DNA from: Pantoea sp. Ap-967
GTDB taxonomy: Bacteria; Pseudomonadota; Gammaproteobacteria; Pseudomonadales; Pseudomonadaceae
DNA: 64,000 nucleotides
Assembly (NCBI RefSeq): GCF_011752565.1
Contig: NZ_VWXK01000001.1
Location: 372,001-436,000 of the forward strand
Direction of reading: 5' to 3'
Below the pieces are notes generated by a model. That model worked only from the letters and a program-made list of their open reading frames with translations, did no database searches and had not been told where the DNA came from. Within the stretch, counting starts at the first letter, position 1; each line of letters starts with the position of its first letter. A program made the translations under genes and the position numbers. Of this stretch, positions 53,142 through 62,699 are shown one piece after another.

Positions 53142-53475
53142 GGCAAAGCAACTCCCTTGGCGGACCGCAGGGTCGGCCCGCCTTTTTGTTGTTATTGGCG
53201 AATGTGTTGTCACGAGGCCAGCAGGGTTGCAGGCCATGCCAGGTTCGATGGCGTGGGAGGATTCTGGCGCAGGCAGCTGGCTGTGGATTGGTCATGCCTG
53301 ACAGCGTTTTGCATATGGTCGCCACAGCCGTGAAGCTACACCTCTCAAGGCAGGCGCATGGCAGCCCTGACCGGCGCTTCAGCCGTTTGGGGGTATTTTC
53401 ACATAGGGCATTAGATGGACCGGGGGCATGACAGGAGATTGTGTAAAGGCCTCCGGGTGATCGCCAACAGATTTT

Positions 53476-53720
53476 CAGCGCCTGTGAGATCGAGCGCCGC
53501 CCGCGCGGCGCTTCGCGAGCTGCGCTCGCTCCTACGTTTGTTTCGGGCCAGTGGGAACAGGGGCATTTGCGCGCGAACGCTTTGGCGCATGGCGTAACAT
53601 CGCGCCGTACAAACAAGGCGGTCGCGCGCGCATTTCACAGGCATAACTGGCCCAAACAAACGTAGGAGCGAGCGCAGCTCGCGAAGCGCCGCGCGGGCGG
53701 CGCTCGATTTCACAGGCGCT
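53476..53720. repeat. Long inverted repeat element, copy B
   Basis: Bases 53476-53550 pair with 53648-53720 over about 73 bases with one missing base and one mismatch. The central part (GCGCGCGAACGCTTTGGCGCAT ... ACAAGGCGGTCGCGCGCG in outline) is clearly related to copy A at 9559-9778, although 44 kb away. The arms differ in the REP tail: here CGCGAGCTGCGCTCGCTCC, in copy A CAGGCAAGCCTGCTCC. Confidence 0.88.
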
Positions 53721-53801
53721 ACACCTCTCAAGGCAGGCGCATGGCAGCCCTGACAACGGCATCGCGCCCTGGCTCGATTCACCTAAATCCAAGCGCGTGA
53801 A

Positions 53802-54737
53802 TCAGGCATCCTGCAGCGCCCGCGGGCGGTGGCTGCGGGCTTCGGCCGCTGGCGCCTGGGCCGCCTGCAGGTGGAAGTCGAACGCCAGCTCGGCAAAGCG
53901 ATCGCCCTGTAACCCACGGTCCCGCGCGCTAGCCGCATCGTCAACGAAGCGCAGGTCACCGATCAGCCCGTCGCGGGTGGCATAGGCGAAGTCATCCCAC
54001 AGGTACTTGTCACCGGCGAAGTTGATCTGGGTGGTCAGGTGGCGGTGCCCCGGCGCGGAAATGAAGAAATGTACATGGGCCGGACGCTGGCCGTGGCGAC
54101 CGAGCAGGTCCAGGCATTGCTGAGTCGGGCCTTGCGGATCGCAGCCATACCCCGACGGTACGATGGAGCGTGCGCGGTAGCGGCCCTGGGCATCGGTGAT
54201 GATCCGGCGGCGCAGGTTGTACTCGGACTGGGTCGAATCGAAGTAGGAGTAGGTGCCGTGGGTGTTGGCGTGCCAGAGGTCGACCGTGGCCCCCGCCAGC
54301 GGTTTACCTTGGGCATCGAACACTTGCCCTTCAAGGAACATCACCACGCCCGGATCAAGGCCGTCATCCATGCGCGCCTCGCCCTGCGCGATGGGCGCAC
54401 CGGCCACGTACAGCGGGCCTTCGATGGTGCGCGGGGTGCCGCCACTCAAGCCGGCCTCGGCATCCTTGGCCTCCTGCAGCAGGTCGATGAAATGCTCGAT
54501 GCCCAGCCCCGCCACCAGCAGGCCGGCTTCATTGCGGCCGCCCAGGCGGTTCATGTAGTCGACGGCGTGCCAGAACTCGTCCTCGGTGATTTCCAGGTCT
54601 TCGATCAGGCGCGCGGTGTCGTTCAGCATACGCAGGATGATCTGCTTGAAACGTGGGTTGCCTTGGGCATGGCCCAAGCCCGCCACTTCATTGAAAAAAG
54701 CCTGGATCTCGGCAGTTTGAGAGATTTTCACGGTCAC
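53802..54737 (-). CDS. catA: Catechol 1,2-dioxygenase (CatA)
   Basis: A 311-residue intradiol dioxygenase. The Fe(III) ligands are a Tyr in GPLYVAGAP, a Tyr in TYSYFDSTQSEYNLRRR and two His in PAHVHFFISAPGHRHL. The N-terminal helical dimer domain (MTVKISQTAEIQAFFNEV) is present. It opens catechol to cis,cis-muconate. Last gene of catBCA, 51 bases after catC. Confidence 0.92.
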   Translation of the reverse strand: MTVKISQTAEIQAFFNEVAGLGHAQGNPRFKQIILRMLNDTARLIEDLEITEDEFWHAVDYMNRLGGRNEAGLLVAGLGIEHFIDLLQEAKDAEAGLSGGTPRTIEGPLYVAGAPIAQGEARMDDGLDPGVVMFLEGQVFDAQGKPLAGATVDLWHANTHGTYSYFDSTQSEYNLRRRIITDAQGRYRARSIVPSGYGCDPQGPTQQCLDLLGRHGQRPAHVHFFISAPGHRHLTTQINFAGDKYLWDDFAYATRDGLIGDLRFVDDAASARDRGLQGDRFAELAFDFHLQAAQAPAAEARSHRPRALQDA

Positions 54738-54788
54738 GATGCTTACCTCGAATTGTTGTTGTCAGGTATCTGGAGCGCTGAGCCCCAA

Positions 54789-55079
54789 TCAGCGGTCGTC
54801 GCTGTGGATCGATGATGGATGGCGGCACATACCCTCGACTTCAATGTCCATGTAGGGGAACAGCGGCAACTGCATCAGCGTGTCGTGCAGGGCCTCGACA
54901 CTGGCCACGTCGAACACGCTGTAGTTGGCGTAATGCCCGGCAATGCGCCACAAGTGGCGCCAGGTGCCCTCGCGCTGCAGGCGCTGGGCCAGTTCCTTTT
55001 CGTCGGCCTTGAGCTGAGCAGCCTTTGCCGGGGCCATGTCGACGGGCAGTTTCACGGTCATCTTGACGTGGAACAGCAT
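54789..55079 (-). CDS. catC: Muconolactone delta-isomerase (CatC)
   Basis: A 96-residue protein with the usual CatC sequence: MLFHVKMTVKLPVDM, ADEKELAQRLQREG, WRHLWRIAGHYANYSVFDV and the tail LPLFPYMDIEVEGMCRHPSS. It turns muconolactone into the enol-lactone of the beta-ketoadipate pathway. Between catB and catA. Confidence 0.93.
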   Translation of the reverse strand: MLFHVKMTVKLPVDMAPAKAAQLKADEKELAQRLQREGTWRHLWRIAGHYANYSVFDVASVEALHDTLMQLPLFPYMDIEVEGMCRHPSSIHSDDR

Positions 55080-55131
55080 GGGGGTTTCTCCTTATACGAA
55101 TCGTTGATCTGCCGCGTGCCCTGCCGATATT

Positions 55132-55148
55132 CGCGGGCCAAGCCCGCG
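55132..55148. repeat. Small REP-like hairpin between catB and catC
   Basis: CGCGGGC and GCCCGCG with loop CAA, a 7-bp perfect stem in the 84-base gap. It is of the GCGGGC-AA-GCCCGC type common in Pseudomonas intergenic spaces and could modulate relative catB and catC levels. Confidence 0.6.
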
Positions 55149-55163
55149 CCTGCTCGGGGCCGT

Positions 55164-56285
55164 TCAGCGGCGGGCGAAGCGCGCCAGGCGCTGTTCGTCC
55201 AGGGTCAGGCCCAGGCCTGGGGTACGTGGAATGTGCAACTGGAAGTCGCGGTACTGCGGCGGCTCGTTGACGATCTCCTCGGTGAGCAGCAGCGGGCCGA
55301 ACAACTCCGTGCCCCAGGTCAACTGGCGCAGGGTGAGGAAGGCGTGGGCCGAGGCCAGCGTGCCGATCGAGCCTTCGAGCATGGTCCCGCCATACAGGGC
55401 AATGCCCGCGGCCTCGGCGATCTGCGCGGTGCGCAGCACGGCGCGCGGGCCACCGTTCTTGGCGATTTTCAAGGCAAACACGCTGGCAGCGCCGTCCGCC
55501 GCCAGGCTGAAGGCATCCTCGACGCTCTCGATGGACTCATCGGCCATGATCGGCGCCGGGCTGCGCTGGTTCAAACGCACCTGGCCACCGCGGTTGATGC
55601 GCGAAATCGGCTGCTCGATCAGGTCGATACCGTTGTCGCCCAGTACCTGGCAGGCACGGGTCGCCTGCGATTCGTCCCAATATTGGTTCACGTCGACCCG
55701 CACGCTGGCGCTGTCGCCCAGCTCGCGCTTGATCGCCACCACGTGCTTGAGGTCCTGCTGCAGCGGGTTGGCGCCGATCTTCAACTTGAATACCCGGTGG
55801 CGGCGAATTTCCAGCATGTGCTGGGCCTCGGCGATGTCGCGGGCGGTGTCGCCGCTGGCCAGGGTCCAGGCCACTTCCAGGCTGTCGCGTACCCGGCCGC
55901 CCAGCAGTTCGCTGACCGCCAGCCCCAGGCGCTTGCCCTGGGCATCGAGCAAGGCGCTCTCGATGCCGGACTTGGCAAAGGTGTTACCCTTGGCCAGCTT
56001 GTCCAGCTTGAGCATGGCGGCATTGATGTTGTCGGCAGCCATGCCCACCAGTGCGGGTGCGAGGTAGGCATCGATGTTGGCCTTGATGCCTTCAGGGCTT
56101 TCATAGCCGTAGGCCAGGCCCCCGATCGTGGTGGATTCACCGATACCTTCCACGCCATCACTGCAGCGCACACGCAGCACGACCAACGTCTGTTGTTGCA
56201 TCGTGTGCATGGCCAGCTTGTGCGGGCGGATGGTGGGCAGGTCGACGATCACGGCATCAATCTGTTCGATTACGGCGTTGGGCAT
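55164..56285 (-). CDS. catB: Muconate cycloisomerase (CatB)
   Basis: A 373-residue enolase-superfamily enzyme. The catalytic Lys pair is KLKIG, the metal ligands are Asp in DVNQYW, Glu in IEQPIS and Asp in ADESIES, and the second catalytic Lys is in FALKIAKNGG. It cyclises cis,cis-muconate to muconolactone. First gene of the operon, facing the divergent catR. Confidence 0.93.
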   Translation of the reverse strand: MPNAVIEQIDAVIVDLPTIRPHKLAMHTMQQQTLVVLRVRCSDGVEGIGESTTIGGLAYGYESPEGIKANIDAYLAPALVGMAADNINAAMLKLDKLAKGNTFAKSGIESALLDAQGKRLGLAVSELLGGRVRDSLEVAWTLASGDTARDIAEAQHMLEIRRHRVFKLKIGANPLQQDLKHVVAIKRELGDSASVRVDVNQYWDESQATRACQVLGDNGIDLIEQPISRINRGGQVRLNQRSPAPIMADESIESVEDAFSLAADGAASVFALKIAKNGGPRAVLRTAQIAEAAGIALYGGTMLEGSIGTLASAHAFLTLRQLTWGTELFGPLLLTEEIVNEPPQYRDFQLHIPRTPGLGLTLDEQRLARFARR

Positions 56286-56340
56286 AGGTCTTGAGGTCCG
56301 CTCGTGGCCTGATCGGGGAGCCGATCAAGCCGGATATTTA

Positions 56341-56354
56341 CTTGATAGTTCAAG
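56341..56354. promoter_or_regulatory. Candidate CatR binding site between catR and catB
   Basis: CTTGATAGTTCAAG, a 5-bp perfect inverted repeat with a TAGT centre and the T-N11-A form usual for LysR regulators. It is centred about 60 bases from the catB start and 70 from catR. The surrounding 130 bases have no gene. Confidence 0.45.
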
Positions 56355-56418
56355 CATTACCCGACACCCTGACTGCGTCCAATATCAATTAAATCTGCAA
56401 CCATACCTCGGAGGTCTG

Positions 56419-57312
56419 ATGGAGCTTCGCCACCTTCGCTACTTCAAGGTCGTCGCCGAGACGCTCAACTTCACCCGCGCCGCCGAGTTGCTGCACATCG
56501 CCCAACCGCCGCTCAGCCGGCAGATCAGCCAGCTTGAAGAACAGCTCGATACCCTGTTGATCCACCGCGAGCGCCCCCTGCGCCTGACCGAAGCCGGGCG
56601 TTTTTTCTATGAACAGACCTGCACGTTGCTCGAACAACTGGACAGCATCAGCCAGAACACCCGCCGCATTGGCCGCGGGCACAAACAATGGCTAGGCATA
56701 GGGTTTGCGCCCTCCACGTTGTACGCCGTGCTGCCGGAACTGATCCGGGAATTGCGCCAGGACGCTGAGCTGGAGCTGGGGTTGAGCGAAATGACCACGC
56801 TCGAACAGGTCGATGCGTTGAAAAAGGGCAGGATCGACATCGCATTCGGCCGGCTGCGCATCGAAGACCCGGCCATTTTGCAGGTGACACTGCTGGAAGA
56901 CCCGCTTGTCGCGGCCCTGCCCCACGGCCATGCCCTGGCGGGGGAGCCGGTGAGCCTGGCGCAACTCGCCAAGGAGCCTTTCATCCTCTACCCCTCCAAC
57001 CCCAGGCCAAGCTACGCCGACCACGTGCTGGCGTTGTTCGCGCACCACGGCATGAGCCTGAAAGTGAACCAATGGGCCAACGAGTTGCAGACGGCGATAG
57101 GCCTGGTGGCTGCTGGGGTGGGCATTGCCCTGGTGCCCTCATCGGTGCAGCAGCAACACCGAACCGACATCGACTACGTGAAGCTGGCAGACACCAGCGC
57201 AGTCAGCCCGATCATCCTCAGCCGCCGCGCCGGCGACAACAGCCCGCTGATCACGCGCTGCCTGGACTTCATTGGCCAGCTTCGTCAGCGGCCCCACGGC
57301 GCAGAGCGCTGA
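56419..57312 (+). CDS. catR: LysR-family activator of catechol genes (CatR)
   Basis: A 297-residue LysR regulator; GGAGG precedes the ATG at 56419, and the much longer frame upstream is not needed. The N terminus MELRHLRYFKVVAETLNFTRAAELLHIAQPPLSRQI is the winged-helix part; the effector domain should bind cis,cis-muconate. It is divergent from catBCA, the usual place for catR. Its 3' end overlaps the convergent AraC gene by 44 bases. Confidence 0.9.
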   Translation: MELRHLRYFKVVAETLNFTRAAELLHIAQPPLSRQISQLEEQLDTLLIHRERPLRLTEAGRFFYEQTCTLLEQLDSISQNTRRIGRGHKQWLGIGFAPSTLYAVLPELIRELRQDAELELGLSEMTTLEQVDALKKGRIDIAFGRLRIEDPAILQVTLLEDPLVAALPHGHALAGEPVSLAQLAKEPFILYPSNPRPSYADHVLALFAHHGMSLKVNQWANELQTAIGLVAAGVGIALVPSSVQQQHRTDIDYVKLADTSAVSPIILSRRAGDNSPLITRCLDFIGQLRQRPHGAER

Positions 57313-58255
57313 GCGCTTGCGCCCTGCCCTGACGGAGCGACTTGGGCGTGCACCCGTAATACTTTTCGAACGCTGCACTGAAGCTCGACAGGTGCTCGAA
57401 GCCGACCTTGTACGCCACTGAAGACACAGGCAAACCGGCTTCCAGCCATTCCCGGGCCTTGGCCATGCGGATATCCGTCAACAGGCGGTAGGGGCTGGTA
57501 CCGAACACCTCGCGAAAGCCTTGCTTGAGCTTGAACTCGTTGGTGCCCAGTGCAGCGCACAGGTAGCCGATGGTCAGCTTGCGGTCGAATTGGCTGAGCA
57601 GGATGTCGCGCGCAGCCAGCACCACGTCCTTGTCCTTGGCACTGAGCGTGCTTTGCAGCGGTGCCGGCGACGGGACCAGCGGGCGGATCTGTTCGGCAAG
57701 CAGGCCGAGCGCGGCGGTGTGAATATCGAGCAGGCCGCCGCAGGTGTCGTGCAGATGTACCAGCGAATCGGCCAGCCGCTGGATAACCACGCTGTGCTTG
57801 GCGCAGAACAGGCGCTTGGCCGACAACCCCTTGGCCTCGCCATCGAGCAGGTACTCAAGCCCATAGCGCTGCAGCAACGGTGCCTTGGCCGTCAGGCGCA
57901 ACTGACGGATAGCCTGTTTGGCCGGATAGCACCGTTCACCTTGCAGGCTGCCGTAGGTGGCCACCGTGCTGTGGCCGCATACAAAATCATGGCGCTGGCC
58001 GTCCATGCCGGTGCTGCTTGAACGCCCCGACAAGGCAATCGCCACCGTCAGGGCGCGCTCGCCTTCGAACGACCCAGCCTCAACCAGGTCCTGCTGCGGA
58101 TCGAAACTGGAGTAGGCCACTGCCAGGCCGTCATCGAAGCTGAGGGAGTCGGTGAAACAGCTGCCCAGGCGTTGCGGCAAGCAGGCGCGCTGCCAGGCCG
58201 ATTGGCCAAGGCCAAACGGCTCCTCCCTGTCCATGGGCGAAATCCGGTAGCTCAT
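57269..58255 (-). CDS. AraC-family transcriptional regulator
   Basis: A 328-residue AraC protein; start at the ATG 58255 (MSYRISPMDREEP), with AAGGAG eight bases upstream, although another ATG six bases earlier exists. The C-terminal DNA-binding part shows YLCAALGTNEFKLKQGF and the signature FEHLSSFSAAFEKYYGCTPKSLR. The N-terminal 200 residues are an effector domain without a clear cupin. It is divergent from the MDR oxidoreductase gene, which it may control. Confidence 0.85.
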   Translation of the reverse strand: MSYRISPMDREEPFGLGQSAWQRACLPQRLGSCFTDSLSFDDGLAVAYSSFDPQQDLVEAGSFEGERALTVAIALSGRSSSTGMDGQRHDFVCGHSTVATYGSLQGERCYPAKQAIRQLRLTAKAPLLQRYGLEYLLDGEAKGLSAKRLFCAKHSVVIQRLADSLVHLHDTCGGLLDIHTAALGLLAEQIRPLVPSPAPLQSTLSAKDKDVVLAARDILLSQFDRKLTIGYLCAALGTNEFKLKQGFREVFGTSPYRLLTDIRMAKAREWLEAGLPVSSVAYKVGFEHLSSFSAAFEKYYGCTPKSLRQGRAQALSALRRGAADEAGQ

Positions 58256-58452
58256 GTTCATCACTCCTTGTGGCGCACAGGTCGCGCACCCTGTGCAGCG
58301 ATCCGAATTGCCGCACTCAAAATCCGGATGGCCTAAAAGTGTAACCAGATTTATTCGCATTAACAGCCCTATAGTGGCCGCACCTGAATCAACGCCCGAG
58401 ACTGTGCCCTGCGCACGGCCTGCCAACCGATCCAACCATCAGAGGTGCGAGC

Positions 58453-59490
58453 ATGACCGAACTGCCCCCCATCGTGCGCGAAGTGAAACTGCTGGGTTAC
58501 GACTCAGGCGAACTGAAGGCCGAGCATTTTGCCGTGGTGCAGGCCGCCGCCACTGCCCCGGGCCCAGGCCAGGTGCTGGTGCGCAATCGCTGGTTCCGCG
58601 TATCCATTTCCACCCGCCTGATGGCTGAAGCCGGCGCCGAGGCGGTGCAAGGCATTCCCTTCCCGCCGCTCAAGCCCGGCGACACCTTGGCCGACGGTGC
58701 CATTGGCCAGGTGCTGCAGGCAGGCCCTGGCGTTGACCTGGCGGTCGGCAGCCTGGTGATGCACCCGTTGGGCTGGCGCGACCACGCCCTGGTAAACGCA
58801 GACCAGTGCACGCTCATCGACACCCCGCAAATAGACCCGGCCGCCTGGCTGGGCCATGGCTGGACCGCCTATGCGGCGCTGGTCAAAGGTGTGCAGGTAC
58901 GCCCGGGCGACACCGTACTGGTGACCAGCGGCGCCGGCGCCATTGGCTGCATGGCCGGGCAGATCGCCCGCTTGCTGGGCGCCAGCCGGGTGATCGGAAC
59001 CACCAGTAGCCAGGCAAAAGCCCGCTGGATGCAAACCGAGTTGGGCTACGACGCCGTCGTCACCCGGGATGCCGGCCCGGTGCGCGAGCAACTGGCCCAA
59101 GTGGCCCCGCAAGGCATCGACGTGATCGTCGACATGGTTGGTGGCGAGCAACTGGCGGCGGCATTGGAAGTAGCCCGCCACGGCGCCCGCTGCGTACTGC
59201 TGGGGGCAGTGTCGGCAGAATTGAACCCGCACAGCGCCACGCTGAAGGCACCGGTGGAGCTGGACACTTTCCAGTTGATCCTGCGTGGGGTGACCCTCCG
59301 CGGCTTCAGTGCCGATGAAGAAGCGCCGGAGCTGTTCGATGCCTGGATCCGTCAACTGGCCAACTGGCAGGGTGAGGGTGGCCTGCACATCGCCCACACC
59401 TTGGTCAAAGGCCTGGACCAAGCCCCATTGGCCTTGCAGGAAGCCTGCGCCGGGCGTTTGAAAGGCCTGGTGCTGGTTGAGCTGGAGTGA
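58453..59490 (+). CDS. NADP-dependent oxidoreductase, MDR superfamily (leukotriene B4 dehydrogenase-like)
   Basis: A 345-residue zinc-free MDR enzyme: VLVRNRWFRVSISTRLM start, LGHGWTAYAALV, NADP motif VTSGAGAIGCMAGQIARLLGA and VDMVGGEQLAAALEVARHGARCV. These enzymes reduce double bonds of enones with NADPH. It is preceded by the divergent AraC regulator, so its substrate is probably an inducer of that regulator. Confidence 0.85.
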   Translation: MTELPPIVREVKLLGYDSGELKAEHFAVVQAAATAPGPGQVLVRNRWFRVSISTRLMAEAGAEAVQGIPFPPLKPGDTLADGAIGQVLQAGPGVDLAVGSLVMHPLGWRDHALVNADQCTLIDTPQIDPAAWLGHGWTAYAALVKGVQVRPGDTVLVTSGAGAIGCMAGQIARLLGASRVIGTTSSQAKARWMQTELGYDAVVTRDAGPVREQLAQVAPQGIDVIVDMVGGEQLAAALEVARHGARCVLLGAVSAELNPHSATLKAPVELDTFQLILRGVTLRGFSADEEAPELFDAWIRQLANWQGEGGLHIAHTLVKGLDQAPLALQEACAGRLKGLVLVELE

Positions 59491-59607
59491 ACACGGGGCC
59501 TGCTTGTTATTTTCTTGTGGCCTGGGGTTATCCCGTTGTCGTTCTGCGATGATAGGGCGACGCGACTGTTCTGCAAACACGCGCCCCTTGTTGAAGCGAG
59601 AAACGCC

Positions 59608-61044
59608 ATGCTTTCAGTGCACGATCTCATTGCCGTCGACCCGTTGAAGCTGCAGGCGGTGGCCGGCCTGGCTGGGGCCGCCAGGCTGATCACTTGGGCA
59701 CACACCGTGGACCTTCCCGACCCCTGGCGGTGGGTATCGCCAGGCGACCTGGTGATGACCACCGGCGTGGGCATGCCCCACGAGGCTCCAGCGCAAGTGC
59801 AGTGGCTGGAAAAGCTGGTACAAAGCAATGCAAGCGCCTTGGTCATAGCCCCACGGGACGATGCCCCCAAGCTTTCGGCTGCACTGCTGCAGGCCGCAGA
59901 CCGCCTGCTGTTCCCACTGCTGCATGCGAGCTTCGAGCTTGAGTTCGTCAAGCTTTCGCACTATGTCATCGAGAGCGTATTGCAGGCGCAACGCGAGCGT
60001 TTCAATGCCAGTGAGCGGCTGTTCCAAACCTATGCCCAGGCATTACGCACGGAACCTGATATGTCTGGCCGCTTGGCCATTCTTGCCAAGAGCCTCGAAG
60101 TGGACCTGGCCATCGAAGATGCAATCACTGGCACCCACATTGTCGAGAGCCGGCATGCGTTGGGCGCCGCGCTGGATAATGTCGAGCGCATCCCGATTGG
60201 AGGGCGGGCCCAGGCCAACCTGGTCATCAGCCGACGGCCCCACCCCTCTCTCGATGATTCAATACTGGTCCGCTCACTGGTGGGCTTGTTGGGCGTGGAA
60301 CTGGAGCGGCAGATGATTGTTCGGGATCATCAGCGCGAGGAAGGCGCGGCATTGCTGCACAACCTGCTGGGCAGCGAAGTCGAGCTGACGCTGACACGGC
60401 CGATGCTTGAGCGCCGAGGCTTGACCGGCACCCTCGTTGCGCTGGTAATCAGGCCAGGAGCCAAGGGCCCGCGGACCCTCGACGACCTTCATCATACGCC
60501 CGCCCTGTACGCAGCAACGCCTCTCCTGCTGGCCGAGCACAATGTACTGCTGGCGATCAGTCGCGATGACAGCGCGCTGTTTCAGGCGCTGCTGGCAGCC
60601 TTGGGCGCAGGTACACAAATAGGCATCAGCGGGCCTGTCACCACGGCAACCGGCTACCGGGAAGCGGCACGCCAGGCCCGCCTGGCGCTGACCCAGGCCG
60701 CAGAACTGAATGCGCCGACCCTGCGCTATGGCGAAGCGGATACCGGTTTGATCATGGCCCCCAAATCCTTGCCAGAGGCGCGCGCACTGGTGGCACGCTA
60801 CCTGGGCCCGCTGATTGAACACGACCGGGTTCAAAGCGCATCACTGTTGAAAACACTGACCACCTTTCTGAAAAACGACGGCAACTGGAAAGCCAGCGCA
60901 CTCGACCTCGGCATTCACCGCCAGACGCTTGTTTACCGCATAAAGCTCGTTGAACAACTGACCGGTTTCAACCCCACCACCACCCAAGGCATCGCCCGGT
61001 TCTGGATCGCGCTGCAGGCAGGCAAGAATACCGAGTTGCTTTAA
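59608..61044 (+). CDS. PucR-family helix-turn-helix regulator
   Basis: A 478-residue protein; start MLSVHDLIAVDPLKLQAVAG at 59608, with only a weak ribosome site, and the frame is open to 59515. N-terminal PucR domain (RLITWAHTVDLPDPWRWVSPGDLVMTTG), a central GGDEF-like/CdaR linker, and a C-terminal HTH_30 (TFLKNDGNWKASALDLGIHRQTLVYRI). Such regulators control purine, amino acid and amine catabolism. It converges on mmsA, so it may control the operon that ends there. Confidence 0.85.
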   Translation: MLSVHDLIAVDPLKLQAVAGLAGAARLITWAHTVDLPDPWRWVSPGDLVMTTGVGMPHEAPAQVQWLEKLVQSNASALVIAPRDDAPKLSAALLQAADRLLFPLLHASFELEFVKLSHYVIESVLQAQRERFNASERLFQTYAQALRTEPDMSGRLAILAKSLEVDLAIEDAITGTHIVESRHALGAALDNVERIPIGGRAQANLVISRRPHPSLDDSILVRSLVGLLGVELERQMIVRDHQREEGAALLHNLLGSEVELTLTRPMLERRGLTGTLVALVIRPGAKGPRTLDDLHHTPALYAATPLLLAEHNVLLAISRDDSALFQALLAALGAGTQIGISGPVTTATGYREAARQARLALTQAAELNAPTLRYGEADTGLIMAPKSLPEARALVARYLGPLIEHDRVQSASLLKTLTTFLKNDGNWKASALDLGIHRQTLVYRIKLVEQLTGFNPTTTQGIARFWIALQAGKNTELL

Positions 61045-61074
61045 AGCCCCCGCACTGCCCCGGCGTACATAAGC

Positions 61075-61107
61075 AAACGGCCCCGCTGCGTGGGCGGGGC
61101 CGTTTTT
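61075..61107. terminator. Strong bidirectional intrinsic terminator between pucR-like gene and mmsA
   Basis: AAACGGCCCCGC pairs perfectly with GCGGGGCCGTTT over 12 bases with a 7-base loop, and T runs lie on both sides when read in either direction. It sits between two converging genes. Confidence 0.9.
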
Positions 61108-61129
61108 CATAACCTGTTAAACCGATACC

Positions 61130-62641
61130 TTAGTGGCTGGTAGGCATCGCGAACTCAGCACCTTTGGCAATCGCCTGCGGCCAGCGCTGCATGATGCTCT
61201 TCTGCTTGGTGTAGAAGCGCACCCCTTCCTCGCCATAGGCATGCATGTCGCCGAACAGGCTCTTCTTCCAGCCACCAAAACCATGCCAGGCCATCGGCAC
61301 GGGAATCGGCACGTTGATGCCGACCATGCCCACCTGGATGCGGCGGCCGAACTCTCGGGCGATGTGGCCATCGCGGGTGTACAGGCTGACCCCGTTGCCG
61401 AACTCGTGGGCGTTGATCAGGTCCACCGCCTCACCAAAGTCTTTCACCCGCAGGCAAGCCAGTACCGGGCCAAAGATCTCTTCCTTGTAGATACGCATGT
61501 CCGGGGTGACGTTGTCGAACAACGTGCCGCCCATCCAGAAGCCATCCGCGCAGCCCTCGCCCGCGGTCTGGCCGTTGAATTCCCGGCCATCGACCAGCAG
61601 CGTAGCGCCTTCCTTGACGCCTTGCTCGATGTAACCGGTGATACGCTCGTGGGCAGCACGGGTGACGATCGGGCCCATCTCGGCTTCGAGGTTGGTGCCG
61701 TTGAGCACCTTGAGTTCCAGGGTCCGTTCGATCAGCTTCGGCATGACTTTTTCTGCTGTTTCTTCGCCCACGAACACGGCCACGCTGATGGCCATGCAAC
61801 GCTCGCCGGCCGAGCCATAGGCAGCCCCCATCAGCGCATCGACGACCTGATCGATATCGGCATCGGGCATCACCACCAGGTGGTTCTTGGCACCGCCCAG
61901 GGCCTGCACGCGCTTGCCGTGACGGGCGCCGGTTTCATAGATATGGTTGGCAATCGGGGTCGAGCCCACGAACGACACGGCCTGCACATCGGGATGCTCG
62001 ATCAGCGCGTTGACCGCGTCTTTATCGCCCTGCACCACGTTGAACACGCCATCCGGCAACCCCGCCTGCTTCAGCAGGTCGGCAATGAACAGGCTCGGGC
62101 TCGGGTCCAGCGGGCTGGGCTTGAGCACGAAGGTATTGCCGGTGGCCAGGGCGACCGGGAACATCCACATCGGTACCATCACCGGGAAGTTGAATGGGGT
62201 GATACCGGTCACCACGCCCAGCGGCTGGCGCAGTGTCCAGTTGTCGATGTTAGTGCTGACTTGGTCGGTGAAATCGGTTTTCAGCAACTGCGGCGCGCCA
62301 CAGGCGAACTCGACGATTTCAATACCACGCATCACTTCGCCCTGGGCGTCGGTGAACACCTTGCCGTGCTCGGCAGTGATCATGCGGGCCAGGTCATCAC
62401 GGTGCTCGTTGAGCAGCGCCAGGAACTTGTTCAGCACGCGCGAACGGCGCAGCGGCGACAGGTTGCTCCAGGCCGGGAAGGCGGCCTTGGCCGAGGCTAC
62501 GGCAGCGTCCACATCCTTCTGTGCCGACAGTTGCACCTGACCTGTAACAGCACCGGTAGCTGGGTTGTAGACAGGCTGCTGCAGGCCGCTGGTGGCATCG
62601 GCACGGGCGCCGGAGATCCAGTTGGTAATGGTGGTGGTCAT
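61130..62641 (-). CDS. mmsA: CoA-acylating methylmalonate-semialdehyde dehydrogenase (MmsA)
   Basis: A 503-residue aldehyde dehydrogenase. The diagnostic catalytic stretch is [16 protein letters not shown], with [18 protein letters not shown] before it, and the start [15 protein letters not shown] with [15 protein letters not shown]. These are features of the CoA-dependent group that acts on methylmalonate and malonate semialdehyde. The ATG at 62641 is chosen; a GTG lies four codons earlier. Downstream of the cupin and FAD oxidoreductase genes. Confidence 0.9.
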   Translation of the reverse strand: MTTTITNWISGARADATSGLQQPVYNPATGAVTGQVQLSAQKDVDAAVASAKAAFPAWSNLSPLRRSRVLNKFLALLNEHRDDLARMITAEHGKVFTDAQGEVMRGIEIVEFACGAPQLLKTDFTDQVSTNIDNWTLRQPLGVVTGITPFNFPVMVPMWMFPVALATGNTFVLKPSPLDPSPSLFIADLLKQAGLPDGVFNVVQGDKDAVNALIEHPDVQAVSFVGSTPIANHIYETGARHGKRVQALGGAKNHLVVMPDADIDQVVDALMGAAYGSAGERCMAISVAVFVGEETAEKVMPKLIERTLELKVLNGTNLEAEMGPIVTRAAHERITGYIEQGVKEGATLLVDGREFNGQTAGEGCADGFWMGGTLFDNVTPDMRIYKEEIFGPVLACLRVKDFGEAVDLINAHEFGNGVSLYTRDGHIAREFGRRIQVGMVGINVPIPVPMAWHGFGGWKKSLFGDMHAYGEEGVRFYTKQKSIMQRWPQAIAKGAEFAMPTSH

Positions 62642-62699
62642 CTTTGCTCTCACATCTTCAAAGGGGTAAGCCGCGCGGGGCGCCTGCCCCGCCGGGGAA

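Noticed and set aside
53411..53796. Two ORFs of 123 and 86 codons near copy B of the repeat
   Set aside because: They are readings of the inverted repeat element.
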